A stretch of 43,158 bases of DNA, from NCBI RefSeq assembly GCF_001426375.1, contig NZ_LMEO01000023.1, positions 929-44,086 of the forward strand. Direction: 5' to 3'. A program made the position numbers and the translations under genes. Of this stretch, positions 16,374 to 24,720 are shown piece after piece. Numbering within the stretch: position 1 is the stretch's first letter; each line of letters starts with the position of its first letter. The notes under the pieces are model-generated. The model was given only the letters and a program-made list of their open reading frames with translations, had not been told where the DNA came from and ran no database searches. The DNA comes from Paenibacillus sp. Root444D2 (lineage in GTDB: Bacteria; Bacillota; Bacilli; Paenibacillales; NBRC-103111).

Positions 16374-17135
16374 ATGAAACTGCAAAATAAAGTCGCCATA
16401 GTAACCGGGGCAGCTTCAGGTGTAGGCAAAGCGATCGCGGAGCTGTATGCGAAGGAGGGTGCCAAGGTCGTGGTAGCCGACCTGAGTGAAGACGCCATTT
16501 TAGCCGTTGTGGACACGATTAACCAAAATGGTGGTACCGCCATAGGCGTTGTCGCTAACGTCATGAAGGAAGAAGATATTCAGGCGATGGTCGAAAGGGC
16601 TGCCGAAGCATTCGGAAGCGTCGACATTCTCGTGAACAATGCAGGAATTATGGACGGCTTCAGATTAATCGAAACGATCGAGGACGATTTGTGGGACCGG
16701 GTTATAGGCATTAATCTGACAGGTCCAATGCGTGCCATTCGCAAAGCGCTCCCGTTCATGTTGAAACAGGGGGAGGGCGTGATTGTAAATATTGCTTCCG
16801 CCGCAGGAATAACAGGGGGTAAAGGGGGAGTTGCCTATACTTCCTCCAAGCATGGTCTAGTGGGGCTTACCAAAAACGTTGGTTACATGTACGCGAAATC
16901 CGGCATTCGCTGTAATGCCATCGCACCAGGCGGTGTTCTAACCAGCATCATGAATTCGATGGGAAATATCGACATGGCAGCTTTACAGGTATTCCAAGAT
17001 GGAGCGGGCACTCAACGGCGTGAACCGGTGGACCCGAGTGAAATTGCTACCGTTGCTCTTTTCCTTGCATCCGAGGATTCTAAATTTGTGAATGGGACTG
17101 TCATCACGGCTGATGGTGGCTGGACATCTTATTGA
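16374..17135 (+). CDS. NAD-dependent short-chain dehydrogenase/reductase
   Basis: A 253-residue classical SDR, distinct from the one at 13966. It has TGAASGVG at residues 11-18, Asp36 after strand beta 2 (VVVAD, favouring NAD), NNAG at 88-91, and catalytic Ser142, Tyr155 and Lys159 (YTSSK). I choose the ATG at 16374 because AGAGGGGA lies about 9 bases upstream; the ATG at 16368 is too close to that site and the GTG at 16353 is less likely. It is the second gene of the GH1 operon and ends at a strong terminator. Coupling to GH1 suggests it acts on the released sugar or aglycone; the substrate cannot be read from sequence. Confidence 0.88.
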   Translation: MKLQNKVAIVTGAASGVGKAIAELYAKEGAKVVVADLSEDAILAVVDTINQNGGTAIGVVANVMKEEDIQAMVERAAEAFGSVDILVNNAGIMDGFRLIETIEDDLWDRVIGINLTGPMRAIRKALPFMLKQGEGVIVNIASAAGITGGKGGVAYTSSKHGLVGLTKNVGYMYAKSGIRCNAIAPGGVLTSIMNSMGNIDMAALQVFQDGAGTQRREPVDPSEIATVALFLASEDSKFVNGTVITADGGWTSY

Positions 17136-17145
17136 GGCAAATGAA

Positions 17146-17184
17146 GGCTGAACGGGCGTTTTCCCCGCTCAGTCTTTTTTTATT
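17146..17184 (+). terminator. Intrinsic terminator after the GH1-SDR operon
   Basis: GGCTGA-A-CGGG pairs with CCCG-C-TCAGTC around loop CGTTTTC, one mismatch, then seven T. Confidence 0.85.
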
Positions 17185-17198
17185 TCAGAGAAGAGAAA

Positions 17199-17263
17199 TG
17201 TCGTTAAAACGTCAATAGGAAGTCGTTAGATTGTTAGTTGGACGATAGTGTATCCATTATGAT
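17199..17263 (+). promoter_or_regulatory. Tandem operator and promoter for the permease-kinase-regulator operon
   Basis: Half-site A TGTCGTTAAAACGTCAAT (17199-17216), half-site B AGTCGTTAGATTGTTAGT (17221-17238), 22 bases apart; 19 bases later the -10 TATGAT (17258-17263). The operon includes the YesN-like regulator, so the arrangement implies positive autoregulation. Confidence 0.75.
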
Positions 17264-17308
17264 CAAGGTAAGACATTTGAGCATAAAACGGAAAGGAAGG
17301 AACTTTAA

Positions 17309-18274
17309 ATGGAAAAAGCCGTATCAGCGACTGTACCGCGGGCGGGTATCCAGTACAAGAAAAGAGAAAATCGGTACCGTAAATACTTGCCGCTTCTGAC
17401 TATGATGGCGCCTGGACTTCTTTACCTGTTGTTTAATAACTATCTCCCGATGTTAGGGATCGTCATTGCCTTCAAAAAAATAAATTTTGCTAAAGGCATT
17501 CTTGAGAGTGACTGGATTGGATTTAAAAACTTTGAGTATCTCTTTAAGACATCGGACGCTTTTATCATTACCCGAAATACCATTCTTTACAACCTATTGT
17601 TTATTATTGTTGGAACCTTATTGTCCTTAGCCTGTGCAATCTTGTTGAACGAGATCAAAAACAAAATCTTGCTTAAGTTCTATCAAAGCGTGATTACTTT
17701 GCCGCACCTGATTTCCATGGTCATCGTCAGCTATTTGGTATATGCCCTCCTAAGTGCGGATACGGGATTCATGAATCACACAGTACTCCCTTGGTTCGGA
17801 ATAAAAGATGGCATTTCTTGGTACACTGAGGAAAAATACTGGCCTTGGATTCTAACGTTGGTTCACTTTTGGAAAAGTGTTGGCTATTCGAGCATTGTTT
17901 TCTTTGCTGCATTGCTTGGGATTGACGAAGAGTATTATGAAGCTGCGAGACTCGATGGCGCAAGCCGATTGCGGCAGATCCGCCATATTACCTTGCCGAT
18001 TCTAACACCAGTCATCATCATGTTGACGCTGCTCAGCATCGGAAGAATTTTCTACTCTGATTTCGGATTATTTTATCAGGTTCCTATGAATTCAGGAGCA
18101 TTATTTAACACAACGGCCACGATCGATACGTATGTATTTAAAGGACTAACGGGCAATGGTGATATTGGCTTGTCCACAGCAGCAGGTGTGTATCAATCTA
18201 TCGTTGGATTTTTACTTGTTATGCTCGCAAACTATATGGTGCGACTGTACAGCAAAGATAGCGCATTGTTCTAA
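17309..18274 (+). CDS. ABC sugar importer permease (LplB type)
   Basis: A 321-residue inner-membrane permease of the binding-protein-dependent transport family with about six membrane helices. The cytoplasmic EAA loop, which contacts the ATPase, is at about residues 210-240 (EYYEAARLDGASRLRQIRHI). It resembles the LplB-like group found with YesM/YesN systems. Signature start features (LPLLTMMAPGLLYLLFNNYL, GIVIAFKKINF) are typical. It pairs with the next gene, 14 bases downstream, and with the lipoprotein at 22762. No ATPase gene is present in the window; such importers commonly share an MsmX-type ATPase. Confidence 0.92.
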   Translation: MEKAVSATVPRAGIQYKKRENRYRKYLPLLTMMAPGLLYLLFNNYLPMLGIVIAFKKINFAKGILESDWIGFKNFEYLFKTSDAFIITRNTILYNLLFIIVGTLLSLACAILLNEIKNKILLKFYQSVITLPHLISMVIVSYLVYALLSADTGFMNHTVLPWFGIKDGISWYTEEKYWPWILTLVHFWKSVGYSSIVFFAALLGIDEEYYEAARLDGASRLRQIRHITLPILTPVIIMLTLLSIGRIFYSDFGLFYQVPMNSGALFNTTATIDTYVFKGLTGNGDIGLSTAAGVYQSIVGFLLVMLANYMVRLYSKDSALF

Positions 18275-18288
18275 GGAGGTAGACACCC

Positions 18289-19173
18289 ATGAAAAAAGAG
18301 AGCAGAGGCTTGGCATGGTTCAGCCATATCACGATGTTTTTATTCACAGTCTTTTGTATTCTCCCTTTCATACTGCTCGTTTCTGCTTCGTTAACGGATC
18401 AGAATGATATTATTGCGCATGGTTATTCGTTCATCCCCCATACGTTTAGTACGGCTGCATATGAATATTTATACGAAAGAGGGGGGGATATCGCCCGTGC
18501 TTACGGAGTAACAGTCTTCGTTACGGTAGTCGGAACGGTGTTAGGGGTAGCCATGACAGCGCTTCTGGCTTACCCGTTATCTAGAAGTGTGACCCCGCAT
18601 CGCAATTTAATTATGTTTATCGTCTTCTTCACCCTGTTATTCAATGGTGGATTGGTTCCCTCGTACTTGGTCTACACACAAATCTTCCATATAAAAAATA
18701 CGATCTGGGCATTGATTGTGCCAGGGCTCCTGATGAACGGATTTTACGTGATGTTGATGAGAACCTTCTTTCAAACGACAATTCCAGGCGCATTAATCGA
18801 ATCCGCACAAATAGACGGAGCCGGAGAATACAGGACCTTCTGGTCAATCGTGCTTCCGCTGTCAACCCCCATATTGGCGACGATTGGTCTCTTCGAATGT
18901 ATTATGTACTGGAATGATTGGCAGCTTGGCATGATCTATATTACCAACCCCAAACTTTTCAGTATACAAAATCTGCTGAATCGAATCATGCAGGATATTC
19001 AATTCATAAGCACTAATATGACGAACAATGCCGGTGATGCTATGCAACAAATGCCTACTGATGCTGTAAAAATGGCCATTGCTGTCATTGGGGTCCTCCC
19101 GATCTTGGTGGCATACCCATTCTTCCAAAAATACTTTATCAAAGGAATTATGATTGGTGCTGTAAAAGGTTAA
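18289..19173 (+). CDS. ABC sugar importer permease (YtcP/AraQ type)
   Basis: A 294-residue permease with about six membrane helices and an EAA loop at about residues 165-195 (ALIESAQIDGAGEYRTFWSI). It ends with FQKYFIKGIMIGAVKG, the C-terminus typical of YtcP-like permeases. Its AAGGAGGT ribosome binding site overlaps the stop of the preceding permease gene, which points to coordinated translation of the two. It forms the transport channel together with that permease. Confidence 0.92.
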   Translation: MKKESRGLAWFSHITMFLFTVFCILPFILLVSASLTDQNDIIAHGYSFIPHTFSTAAYEYLYERGGDIARAYGVTVFVTVVGTVLGVAMTALLAYPLSRSVTPHRNLIMFIVFFTLLFNGGLVPSYLVYTQIFHIKNTIWALIVPGLLMNGFYVMLMRTFFQTTIPGALIESAQIDGAGEYRTFWSIVLPLSTPILATIGLFECIMYWNDWQLGMIYITNPKLFSIQNLLNRIMQDIQFISTNMTNNAGDAMQQMPTDAVKMAIAVIGVLPILVAYPFFQKYFIKGIMIGAVKG

Positions 19174-19199
19174 GGTGCCGGTTGGATATCCCACATGCT

Positions 19200-19235
19200 C
19201 AACGCCACAACTTACTTACTACGGTTGTGGCGTTG
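19200..19235 (+). terminator. Hairpin between the permeases and the kinase, possible attenuator
   Basis: A perfect 12-bp stem CAACGCCACAAC/GTTGTGGCGTTG with a 12-base loop. No T tract follows, so it may act as an mRNA-processing or stability element or a partial terminator that lowers kinase and regulator levels relative to the transporter. Confidence 0.5.
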
Positions 19236-19302
19236 CCAGTTCTTATAAGAGTATGATAGATTTGAAATTTAAATTTATGTAACAAAAGGAGCCCAAACGA
19301 TC

Positions 19303-21060
19303 ATGTTTACGCCCATATGGTACTGGAGACGAGCCTCATTGCGAGTCAAATTAATCGTCAGCGTGCTTATAATGACGATGCCGCTGGTGGGGATGCTCTT
19401 ATACAATAACTATTATGCTATTCATGTCGTTCGCGGTCAGGTTGCGGATTCCTATAAGAACATGTTGAACCTGTACACAAACCAAAGCGATTCTCAATTA
19501 GACGACATCGACTCTTATATGAGTACGGTGGCCGGTACTGGATATGATTTGTTATCGCTTAGCCAGGAGGCAGCGGATGGAGAGTATTACAGTGCTAAAA
19601 TATATTTGTTTAACAAGTTAAGTAATGATATTAACTTGTACGATCCGATAAGTTCATTTTTTGTATATACGGATCACAGACAGGATTTCTTAAACATTTC
19701 TAAGAAAAATCCTTCAGCCATTAAGGAAAATGAGATTATTGAACATTATATAATTGATTATATTCATTCTGAGCTATATTCGAAGGGGAGTTCCTCGAAG
19801 GTTTGGAAATATGTCCAGATTAACAAAAATAATTACCTCATTGACATTGTGCGTGCGGGGGACTCCTACCTTGGAGCTTTGATTAATACTGACGAATTAG
19901 TACAGCCCCTTCGTTCTCTTCAGATTGGAGAAGAGGGAGAGGTCCTACTAGCCAATATGCAAGGAGAACCTATTTCTGATTCAAAACTAGTAAGCGAATA
20001 TGGGATTGAACTGTTACAGAAAGTAAACGAATATTATATTTCAGGCGCTAAAAAAAAATTTCTTGTAGTTGGAGCTCCGTCTCATCGAGGAGACTTCAGT
20101 TTAAATGCTTTGATACCCGATCATTATATATTGGCTAAGCTTCCTTATCTGCAGTCCATTGTTTGGTTTATTACGATCGCTGCCTTCCTCTTTATTCCGA
20201 TAGGGTTGTATGCCATGAGACAATCGGTTTTGGTACCGTTATATCGGTTACTGCGAACAATGAAAAAGGTTCGAGAAGGAGATTGGAGCAGCAGGGTAGA
20301 GCTGAGCAATACTTCGGGGGAATTTCAACTGATGGGAGGGGCGTTTAATGCCATGATGTCCGAGGTTGAACGGCTCCGCATTAACGTTTATGAGGAGCAG
20401 CTGGATAAGCAAAAGGAGGAATTACAGCGGCTGCAGCTGCAAGTCAATCCTCACTTTTTCTTGAATACGCTTAATATCGTTTATAATCTGGCCAAGATAA
20501 AGAATTATGAGTTGATCTTGGACATGACCATGTCGTTAATCGAATATTTCCGATTTATGTTCCGCAGTAATACGTCATTCGTACCGCTCAAAGACGAACT
20601 TGAACATACTCGTAATTATTTAAAGATCCAGAACTTGCGGTTTCCGGAGAAATTGAAGTGGACGATCCACTCTCCGGATTATTTATCGGATGTCCCTATC
20701 CCCCCGCTAGTCATTCAATCCTTTGTCGAGAATTCCATTAAACATGCTGTTACGTTGGATGATCCGCTTACCATTGAGGTTCAGATCGAATTTCTGATTG
20801 AAGAGCACGGCTCCAGAATGAAAATAAGCATTAGTGATACAGGACTTGGATTTAAGAACGACGTACTTGAAAAACTGCAGGCAGGTAGAAGTGTGGAAAA
20901 TGAACGGGGTGAGCATACCGGGATTTGGAATGTGGAACGGCGATTACGACTCTTGTACGGTGAGGCCGCATCCATCGTATACGATAACGATCAGGATACC
21001 CACGGAGCAAAAATAGAAATGATTATTCCTACAAATCCAGGAACGGAGGAAACCAGATGA
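19303..21060 (+). CDS. YesM-like membrane sensor histidine kinase
   Basis: A 585-residue sensor kinase with membrane helices at about residues 15-37 and 285-305. Between them is an extracytoplasmic Cache-like sensing domain, then a HAMP domain (about 306-360) and a His_kinase/HATPase module. The phosphorylated His384 is in QVNPHFFLNTLN, the signature of the LytS/YesM class. The ATP-binding part has SFVENSIKHAV, DTGLGF and GIWNVERRL. It should sense a sugar, perhaps through the solute-binding lipoprotein, and phosphorylate the regulator encoded next. The stop overlaps the next start (ATGA). Confidence 0.92.
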   Translation: MFTPIWYWRRASLRVKLIVSVLIMTMPLVGMLLYNNYYAIHVVRGQVADSYKNMLNLYTNQSDSQLDDIDSYMSTVAGTGYDLLSLSQEAADGEYYSAKIYLFNKLSNDINLYDPISSFFVYTDHRQDFLNISKKNPSAIKENEIIEHYIIDYIHSELYSKGSSSKVWKYVQINKNNYLIDIVRAGDSYLGALINTDELVQPLRSLQIGEEGEVLLANMQGEPISDSKLVSEYGIELLQKVNEYYISGAKKKFLVVGAPSHRGDFSLNALIPDHYILAKLPYLQSIVWFITIAAFLFIPIGLYAMRQSVLVPLYRLLRTMKKVREGDWSSRVELSNTSGEFQLMGGAFNAMMSEVERLRINVYEEQLDKQKEELQRLQLQVNPHFFLNTLNIVYNLAKIKNYELILDMTMSLIEYFRFMFRSNTSFVPLKDELEHTRNYLKIQNLRFPEKLKWTIHSPDYLSDVPIPPLVIQSFVENSIKHAVTLDDPLTIEVQIEFLIEEHGSRMKISISDTGLGFKNDVLEKLQAGRSVENERGEHTGIWNVERRLRLLYGEAASIVYDNDQDTHGAKIEMIIPTNPGTEETR

Positions 21061-22661
21061 ATGTTCATCTACTTATTGTAGACGACGAAGTTCTCGCCAT
21101 TGAAGGGGTGAAATCTGATCTTGATCTTACTAAATTAGGCATCAGCAAACTGCTCACAGCCATTAATATCAGACAAGCCAAAGAACTCTTCGTAGAGGAA
21201 AGGATCGATATCCTGTTATGTGATATTGAAATGCCCCAAGGTAGTGGCTTTGATTTACTGACTTGGGTGAGAGAGCATCATCCGAATACGGCGACAATCT
21301 TCTTCACTAGCCATGCTGATTTTAAATACGCTAAAGAAGCGCTGCAGCTTGGGAGTATTGATTATTTACTAAAACCTGTTCGTGCAGTTGACTTGGAAAA
21401 TGCCATACGAAAGGCACAGGGCATTATAAATCGAAACAGTGAATTCAATAGAAACAGTCAATCCCATCAATTATGGCTCAAGCATCATTCCTTTATTATC
21501 GAAAGGTTCTGGGTGGATTTAATCAACCATTCCATACCTAGCCAGCCAGCTGCGATACGAGATCAAGTGGAATTGCATCACGTTCCTATTACTGAAGAAT
21601 CGATCTTCCTTCCCATTCTCATTTCGGTCCAGAGATGGAAAAAGGAGTTAAATCGAAGGGATGAGAAGATCCTAGAGTATGCCCTTAAAAATTCAGCCGA
21701 AGAAATTCTGATTGGTGACGGTTCAAACGGAATATGTTTTCATCTGGATCGGGGAATGCTCTTGATGATAATGGTCGCAAATAGGAGAACAAATTGGGAA
21801 TATGAACAACTTTACCAGGCATGCGAACGATATATCGATTCTTGTAATGATTATTTTTACTGTGACCTCTCCTGTTATTTTGGAAACTCTGTAGAAGCTT
21901 ATGAGATGGCTGGAATGGTAGCAGAATTAAGGAGACAAGATCGAAACAATGTTGCCTTCGTGAACCAAGTCTATCTTCAGCGTGATAACGGCACCTCCAT
22001 GCCCCATGCAAAGCTGCCAGCATTGGGAGTAGTTGCTTCCCTTATGAAGACAGCTACTAAGGATGCAGTCGTTCATGAAGTGGAGACGATTTTAGGCAGT
22101 CTTGTTAACAATCAAGGTATAAATGCTGAAATCTTACACCAATTCAATCAAAATTTCACACAAGTCGTATTCTCCTATCTGAACTTGAAGGGCATTGAAG
22201 CCAATCAATTATTTGGTGATGAAGAGTCAAGACGTATTTCGGAATCGGCGGTGCGGTCCACAATGGATATGCTCGCCTGGGTCCGTCATTCTGTGAGCAA
22301 AGCGATGATCCATGCAGAAGCGATCAAAGAGACAGAAAAAATTGTCCAGATCGTAAAAACCTATATCTCTATTAACTTGGATCAAGATATGACACGCGAA
22401 AACATCGCGGACCAAGTATTTCTCCATCCCGATTATTTAACGAGAATTTTCAAAAAAGAGACGGGTTATGCTTTATCCGATTATATTGTGCTTGAAAAAG
22501 TCAAAGTGGCCAAAGAGTTATTGTCGCATACGGAGCGCCCTGTAAGCGCTATTGCATCAACTTTGGGGTACACGAATTTCTCCTATTTTACAAAATTATT
22601 TAAAAAACATGTCGGATTAGGGCCAATGGAGTATAGAAGTCAAAACAGCGACAGTCAATAA
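21057..22661 (+). CDS. YesN-like response regulator with AraC DNA-binding domain
   Basis: A 534-residue response regulator. The N-terminal receiver domain (about residues 1-120) has the acidic pair Asp9-Asp10, phosphoacceptor Asp56 (LLCDIEMP) and Lys106 (YLLKPV). A central linker of about 300 residues follows, then a C-terminal AraC double helix-turn-helix (about 430-530: ENIADQVFLHPDYLTRIFKK, and PVSAIASTLGYTNFSYFTKL). AraC proteins bind direct repeats about 21-22 bases apart near -35, which is the geometry of the operators at 14968, 17199, 22661 and 24365. It overlaps the kinase gene by 4 bases. Its own stop codon contains the first base of the operator for the next gene. Confidence 0.93.
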   Translation: MNVHLLIVDDEVLAIEGVKSDLDLTKLGISKLLTAINIRQAKELFVEERIDILLCDIEMPQGSGFDLLTWVREHHPNTATIFFTSHADFKYAKEALQLGSIDYLLKPVRAVDLENAIRKAQGIINRNSEFNRNSQSHQLWLKHHSFIIERFWVDLINHSIPSQPAAIRDQVELHHVPITEESIFLPILISVQRWKKELNRRDEKILEYALKNSAEEILIGDGSNGICFHLDRGMLLMIMVANRRTNWEYEQLYQACERYIDSCNDYFYCDLSCYFGNSVEAYEMAGMVAELRRQDRNNVAFVNQVYLQRDNGTSMPHAKLPALGVVASLMKTATKDAVVHEVETILGSLVNNQGINAEILHQFNQNFTQVVFSYLNLKGIEANQLFGDEESRRISESAVRSTMDMLAWVRHSVSKAMIHAEAIKETEKIVQIVKTYISINLDQDMTRENIADQVFLHPDYLTRIFKKETGYALSDYIVLEKVKVAKELLSHTERPVSAIASTLGYTNFSYFTKLFKKHVGLGPMEYRSQNSDSQ

Positions 22662-22725
22662 GTCGTGAAAACGCTATTATGAAGTCGTTAGAGTGTTAGT
22701 CGCTCACGACATTGAACGATATGAT
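22661..22725 (+). promoter_or_regulatory. Tandem operator and promoter for the solute-binding protein gene
   Basis: Half-site A AGTCGTGAAAACGCTATT (22661-22678), half-site B AGTCGTTAGAGTGTTAGT (22683-22700), 22 bases apart; 19 bases later the -10 TATGAT (22720-22725). It gives the binding protein a promoter separate from the permeases, as expected for a component needed in excess. Confidence 0.75.
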
Positions 22726-22761
22726 GAAGGTGTAAATGAATGATAATTTTGGGGGGATACG

Positions 22762-24294
22762 ATGAAAAGGAAAGCGAAGTTGGCGACATTGTCACTTGTC
22801 ACAGTCATGTTAACGGGGGTGATTGCCGGGTGCGCGTCTTCGAAAAATGAAGGAAGCAGTGGCGCTACTGCATCTCCGGCTTCAAGCACAAACCCGAGCA
22901 GTGCTACGAAAGACCCTTATGAGATCGCAATTGCCATTCCGGCATTCGGAGCAGCACCTAAGGATACGCAAGCGGTACAAGATGAGATTAACAAAATTAC
23001 AAAGGCTAAAATCAACGCAACAGTGAAAATCATGCCCGTCAGTATCGGGGCCTGGGCGCAACAAATGAATTTGATGACTTCCGGCCGTGAGAAACTGGAT
23101 TTGTTCTTTGAATTTGGTGCGGGGTACAGCCCCGATGTGGCGACTGGAAAAATAATCGCGATTGACAATCTGTTGGACAAGTATGGTGATGGCATCAAAA
23201 AACAGATCGATCCCGTCTATCTAAACAGCGTTAAAATTGAAGGAAAGACCTATGGTGTGCCTGTTTATAAGGATTATACGACAGGGGTTCCCGGGGTTCT
23301 TATGCGAAAAGATTTAGTGAATAAGTACAAAATTAATGTAGCATCCATCAAGACGATTGATGACCTGGATCAAGTGTACAAGACAATTAAGGATAATGAG
23401 TCCACTATCGTTCCGCTCGGAGCTGGGTTATCTATGCCGTCGGATTTTTATGTTTGGTATGATAAACTGGGAGACCGTTTGGGCGTGTTGCCGGGATATG
23501 ACAATGGTCTAAAGGTCGTGAACTTGTTTGAGACCAAAGAGTATGAAGACTATTTGAACAAGGTTCATAGTTGGGCTAAGGCCGGATATATCAACAAGGA
23601 TGCTGCGACAACTCAAGCTAACGCCTCTGACTTATTGAAAGCAGACAAGGCATTTTCTTATTTCATCGGCCTTAGACCGGGCAACTTGGAATCTGAAATC
23701 CGAGCGAATGGCAAAGAGCTCGTTTTTGCACCATTAATGCCTAATATTTATGCGACTACTTCCAGTACGCAATCGGGATTGTGGACCATATCCGCTAATT
23801 CTACCAACCCTGAACGCGTCATGATGCTCATGAATTTGATGTACACGGATAAGGATCTTGCTAACTTGTTTATCTATGGCATTGAAGGGAAGCACTATGT
23901 GAAGGTGTCGGATAATTCGATCGATTACCCTACCGGTATTGATTCAAAGACGGTGGGATATTCGATTCAAAGTTGGATATACGCTAATCCATCCATAGCC
24001 TATTTGATGAAGTCAGATTTGCAGGAAATGTGGAAATTGACTGCAGAAGCCAACCAAAAAGCGATTAAATCGAAAGCGCTCGGCTTCACATTCAATTCGG
24101 AGCCTGTTAAAAATGAGATTATTGCTCTTAAAAATGTAACAGATCAGTACGCGAAAGGGTTGGAGTCAGGAACACTCGAACCGGTAGATAAATTACCAGA
24201 GTTTAGAGCTAAACTGAAAGCAGCGGGTATCGATAAAGTTATTGTGGAAAAGCAAAAGCAGCTTGATGCTTGGGCGACTGCAAACAAAAAATAA
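22762..24294 (+). CDS. Extracellular solute-binding lipoprotein of ABC sugar importer
   Basis: A 510-residue lipoprotein of the family 1 / LplA-type solute-binding group. The signal peptide ends in a lipobox with Cys24 (GVIAGC), followed by a Ser/Gly/Ala-rich linker and a two-lobed binding-protein body. GGGGGGAT precedes the ATG. It should deliver an oligosaccharide or glycoside to the permeases encoded at 17309 and 18289. It is monocistronic, with its own tandem-operator promoter and a strong terminator. The ligand is unknown; rhamnose-containing glycosides are the contextual guess. Confidence 0.92.
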   Translation: MKRKAKLATLSLVTVMLTGVIAGCASSKNEGSSGATASPASSTNPSSATKDPYEIAIAIPAFGAAPKDTQAVQDEINKITKAKINATVKIMPVSIGAWAQQMNLMTSGREKLDLFFEFGAGYSPDVATGKIIAIDNLLDKYGDGIKKQIDPVYLNSVKIEGKTYGVPVYKDYTTGVPGVLMRKDLVNKYKINVASIKTIDDLDQVYKTIKDNESTIVPLGAGLSMPSDFYVWYDKLGDRLGVLPGYDNGLKVVNLFETKEYEDYLNKVHSWAKAGYINKDAATTQANASDLLKADKAFSYFIGLRPGNLESEIRANGKELVFAPLMPNIYATTSSTQSGLWTISANSTNPERVMMLMNLMYTDKDLANLFIYGIEGKHYVKVSDNSIDYPTGIDSKTVGYSIQSWIYANPSIAYLMKSDLQEMWKLTAEANQKAIKSKALGFTFNSEPVKNEIIALKNVTDQYAKGLESGTLEPVDKLPEFRAKLKAAGIDKVIVEKQKQLDAWATANKK

Positions 24295-24304
24295 GAAAGT
24301 TCAA

Positions 24305-24340
24305 AACCAGGCTTCCATTTTAATGGGCCTGGTTTTTTTA
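24305..24340 (+). terminator. Intrinsic terminator after the solute-binding protein gene
   Basis: AACCAGGC/GCCTGGTT stem with an inner CCATT/AATGG pair, then seven T. Confidence 0.92.
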
Positions 24341-24364
24341 TTAGACCATTGCTTGTAAACAGGA

Positions 24365-24429
24365 AGTCGGTAAAACGTTATGGATAAGTCGTGAGAGTGT
24401 TAGTGCGTTATTTAGATTGACCTTAAGAT
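24365..24429 (+). promoter_or_regulatory. Tandem operator and promoter for the rhamnosidase-GH2 operon
   Basis: Half-site A AGTCGGTAAAACGTTATG (24365-24382), half-site B AGTCGTGAGAGTGTTAGT (24387-24404), 22 bases apart; 19 bases later the -10 TAAGAT (24424-24429). Confidence 0.7.
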
Positions 24430-24435
24430 GATAGT

Positions 24436-24720
24436 AAATCCTTTTGTTTTCGAGAGGGGGACACCTGTGCTTAGAGAAAATCGTGAACTTTGCACGTGAG
24501 GTTGATTGATCAGGTGGGCAAACGAGGAAAGGGCGATAAAAGCTTCCAGTATTCCGGCGGTTTTACGGATTGTATGCGACTGGTAACTGCAAACCATGCG
24601 AAGCTCCTGCCTTATTCGGTTGGTTTCAATATACGCCCACCATGTGACGTGGGACATGAATTGCGTTAAAGATTGATTTCGGACTTTAATTATCAATCTT
24701 AGCTTTGGGAGGTTACCAAC
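24436..24720 (+). other. Unusually long leader before the rhamnosidase gene
   Basis: About 285 bases separate the predicted start of transcription from the rhamnosidase ATG, while the other four operators sit about 30-70 bases from their genes. It contains a 10-codon frame starting GTG at 24468 after a good AGAGGGGG site, a 57-codon frame (24496-24669, no ribosome binding site, no family recognised), and an inverted repeat AAGATTGAT (24669-24677) / ATCAATCTT (24692-24700) just before the GGGAGG ribosome binding site. Confidence 0.5.

Noticed and set aside
24412..24696. 94-codon open frame on the minus strand in the rhamnosidase leader
   Set aside because: It runs against the operator and promoter, has no convincing ribosome binding site and no recognisable family; I treat it as chance.
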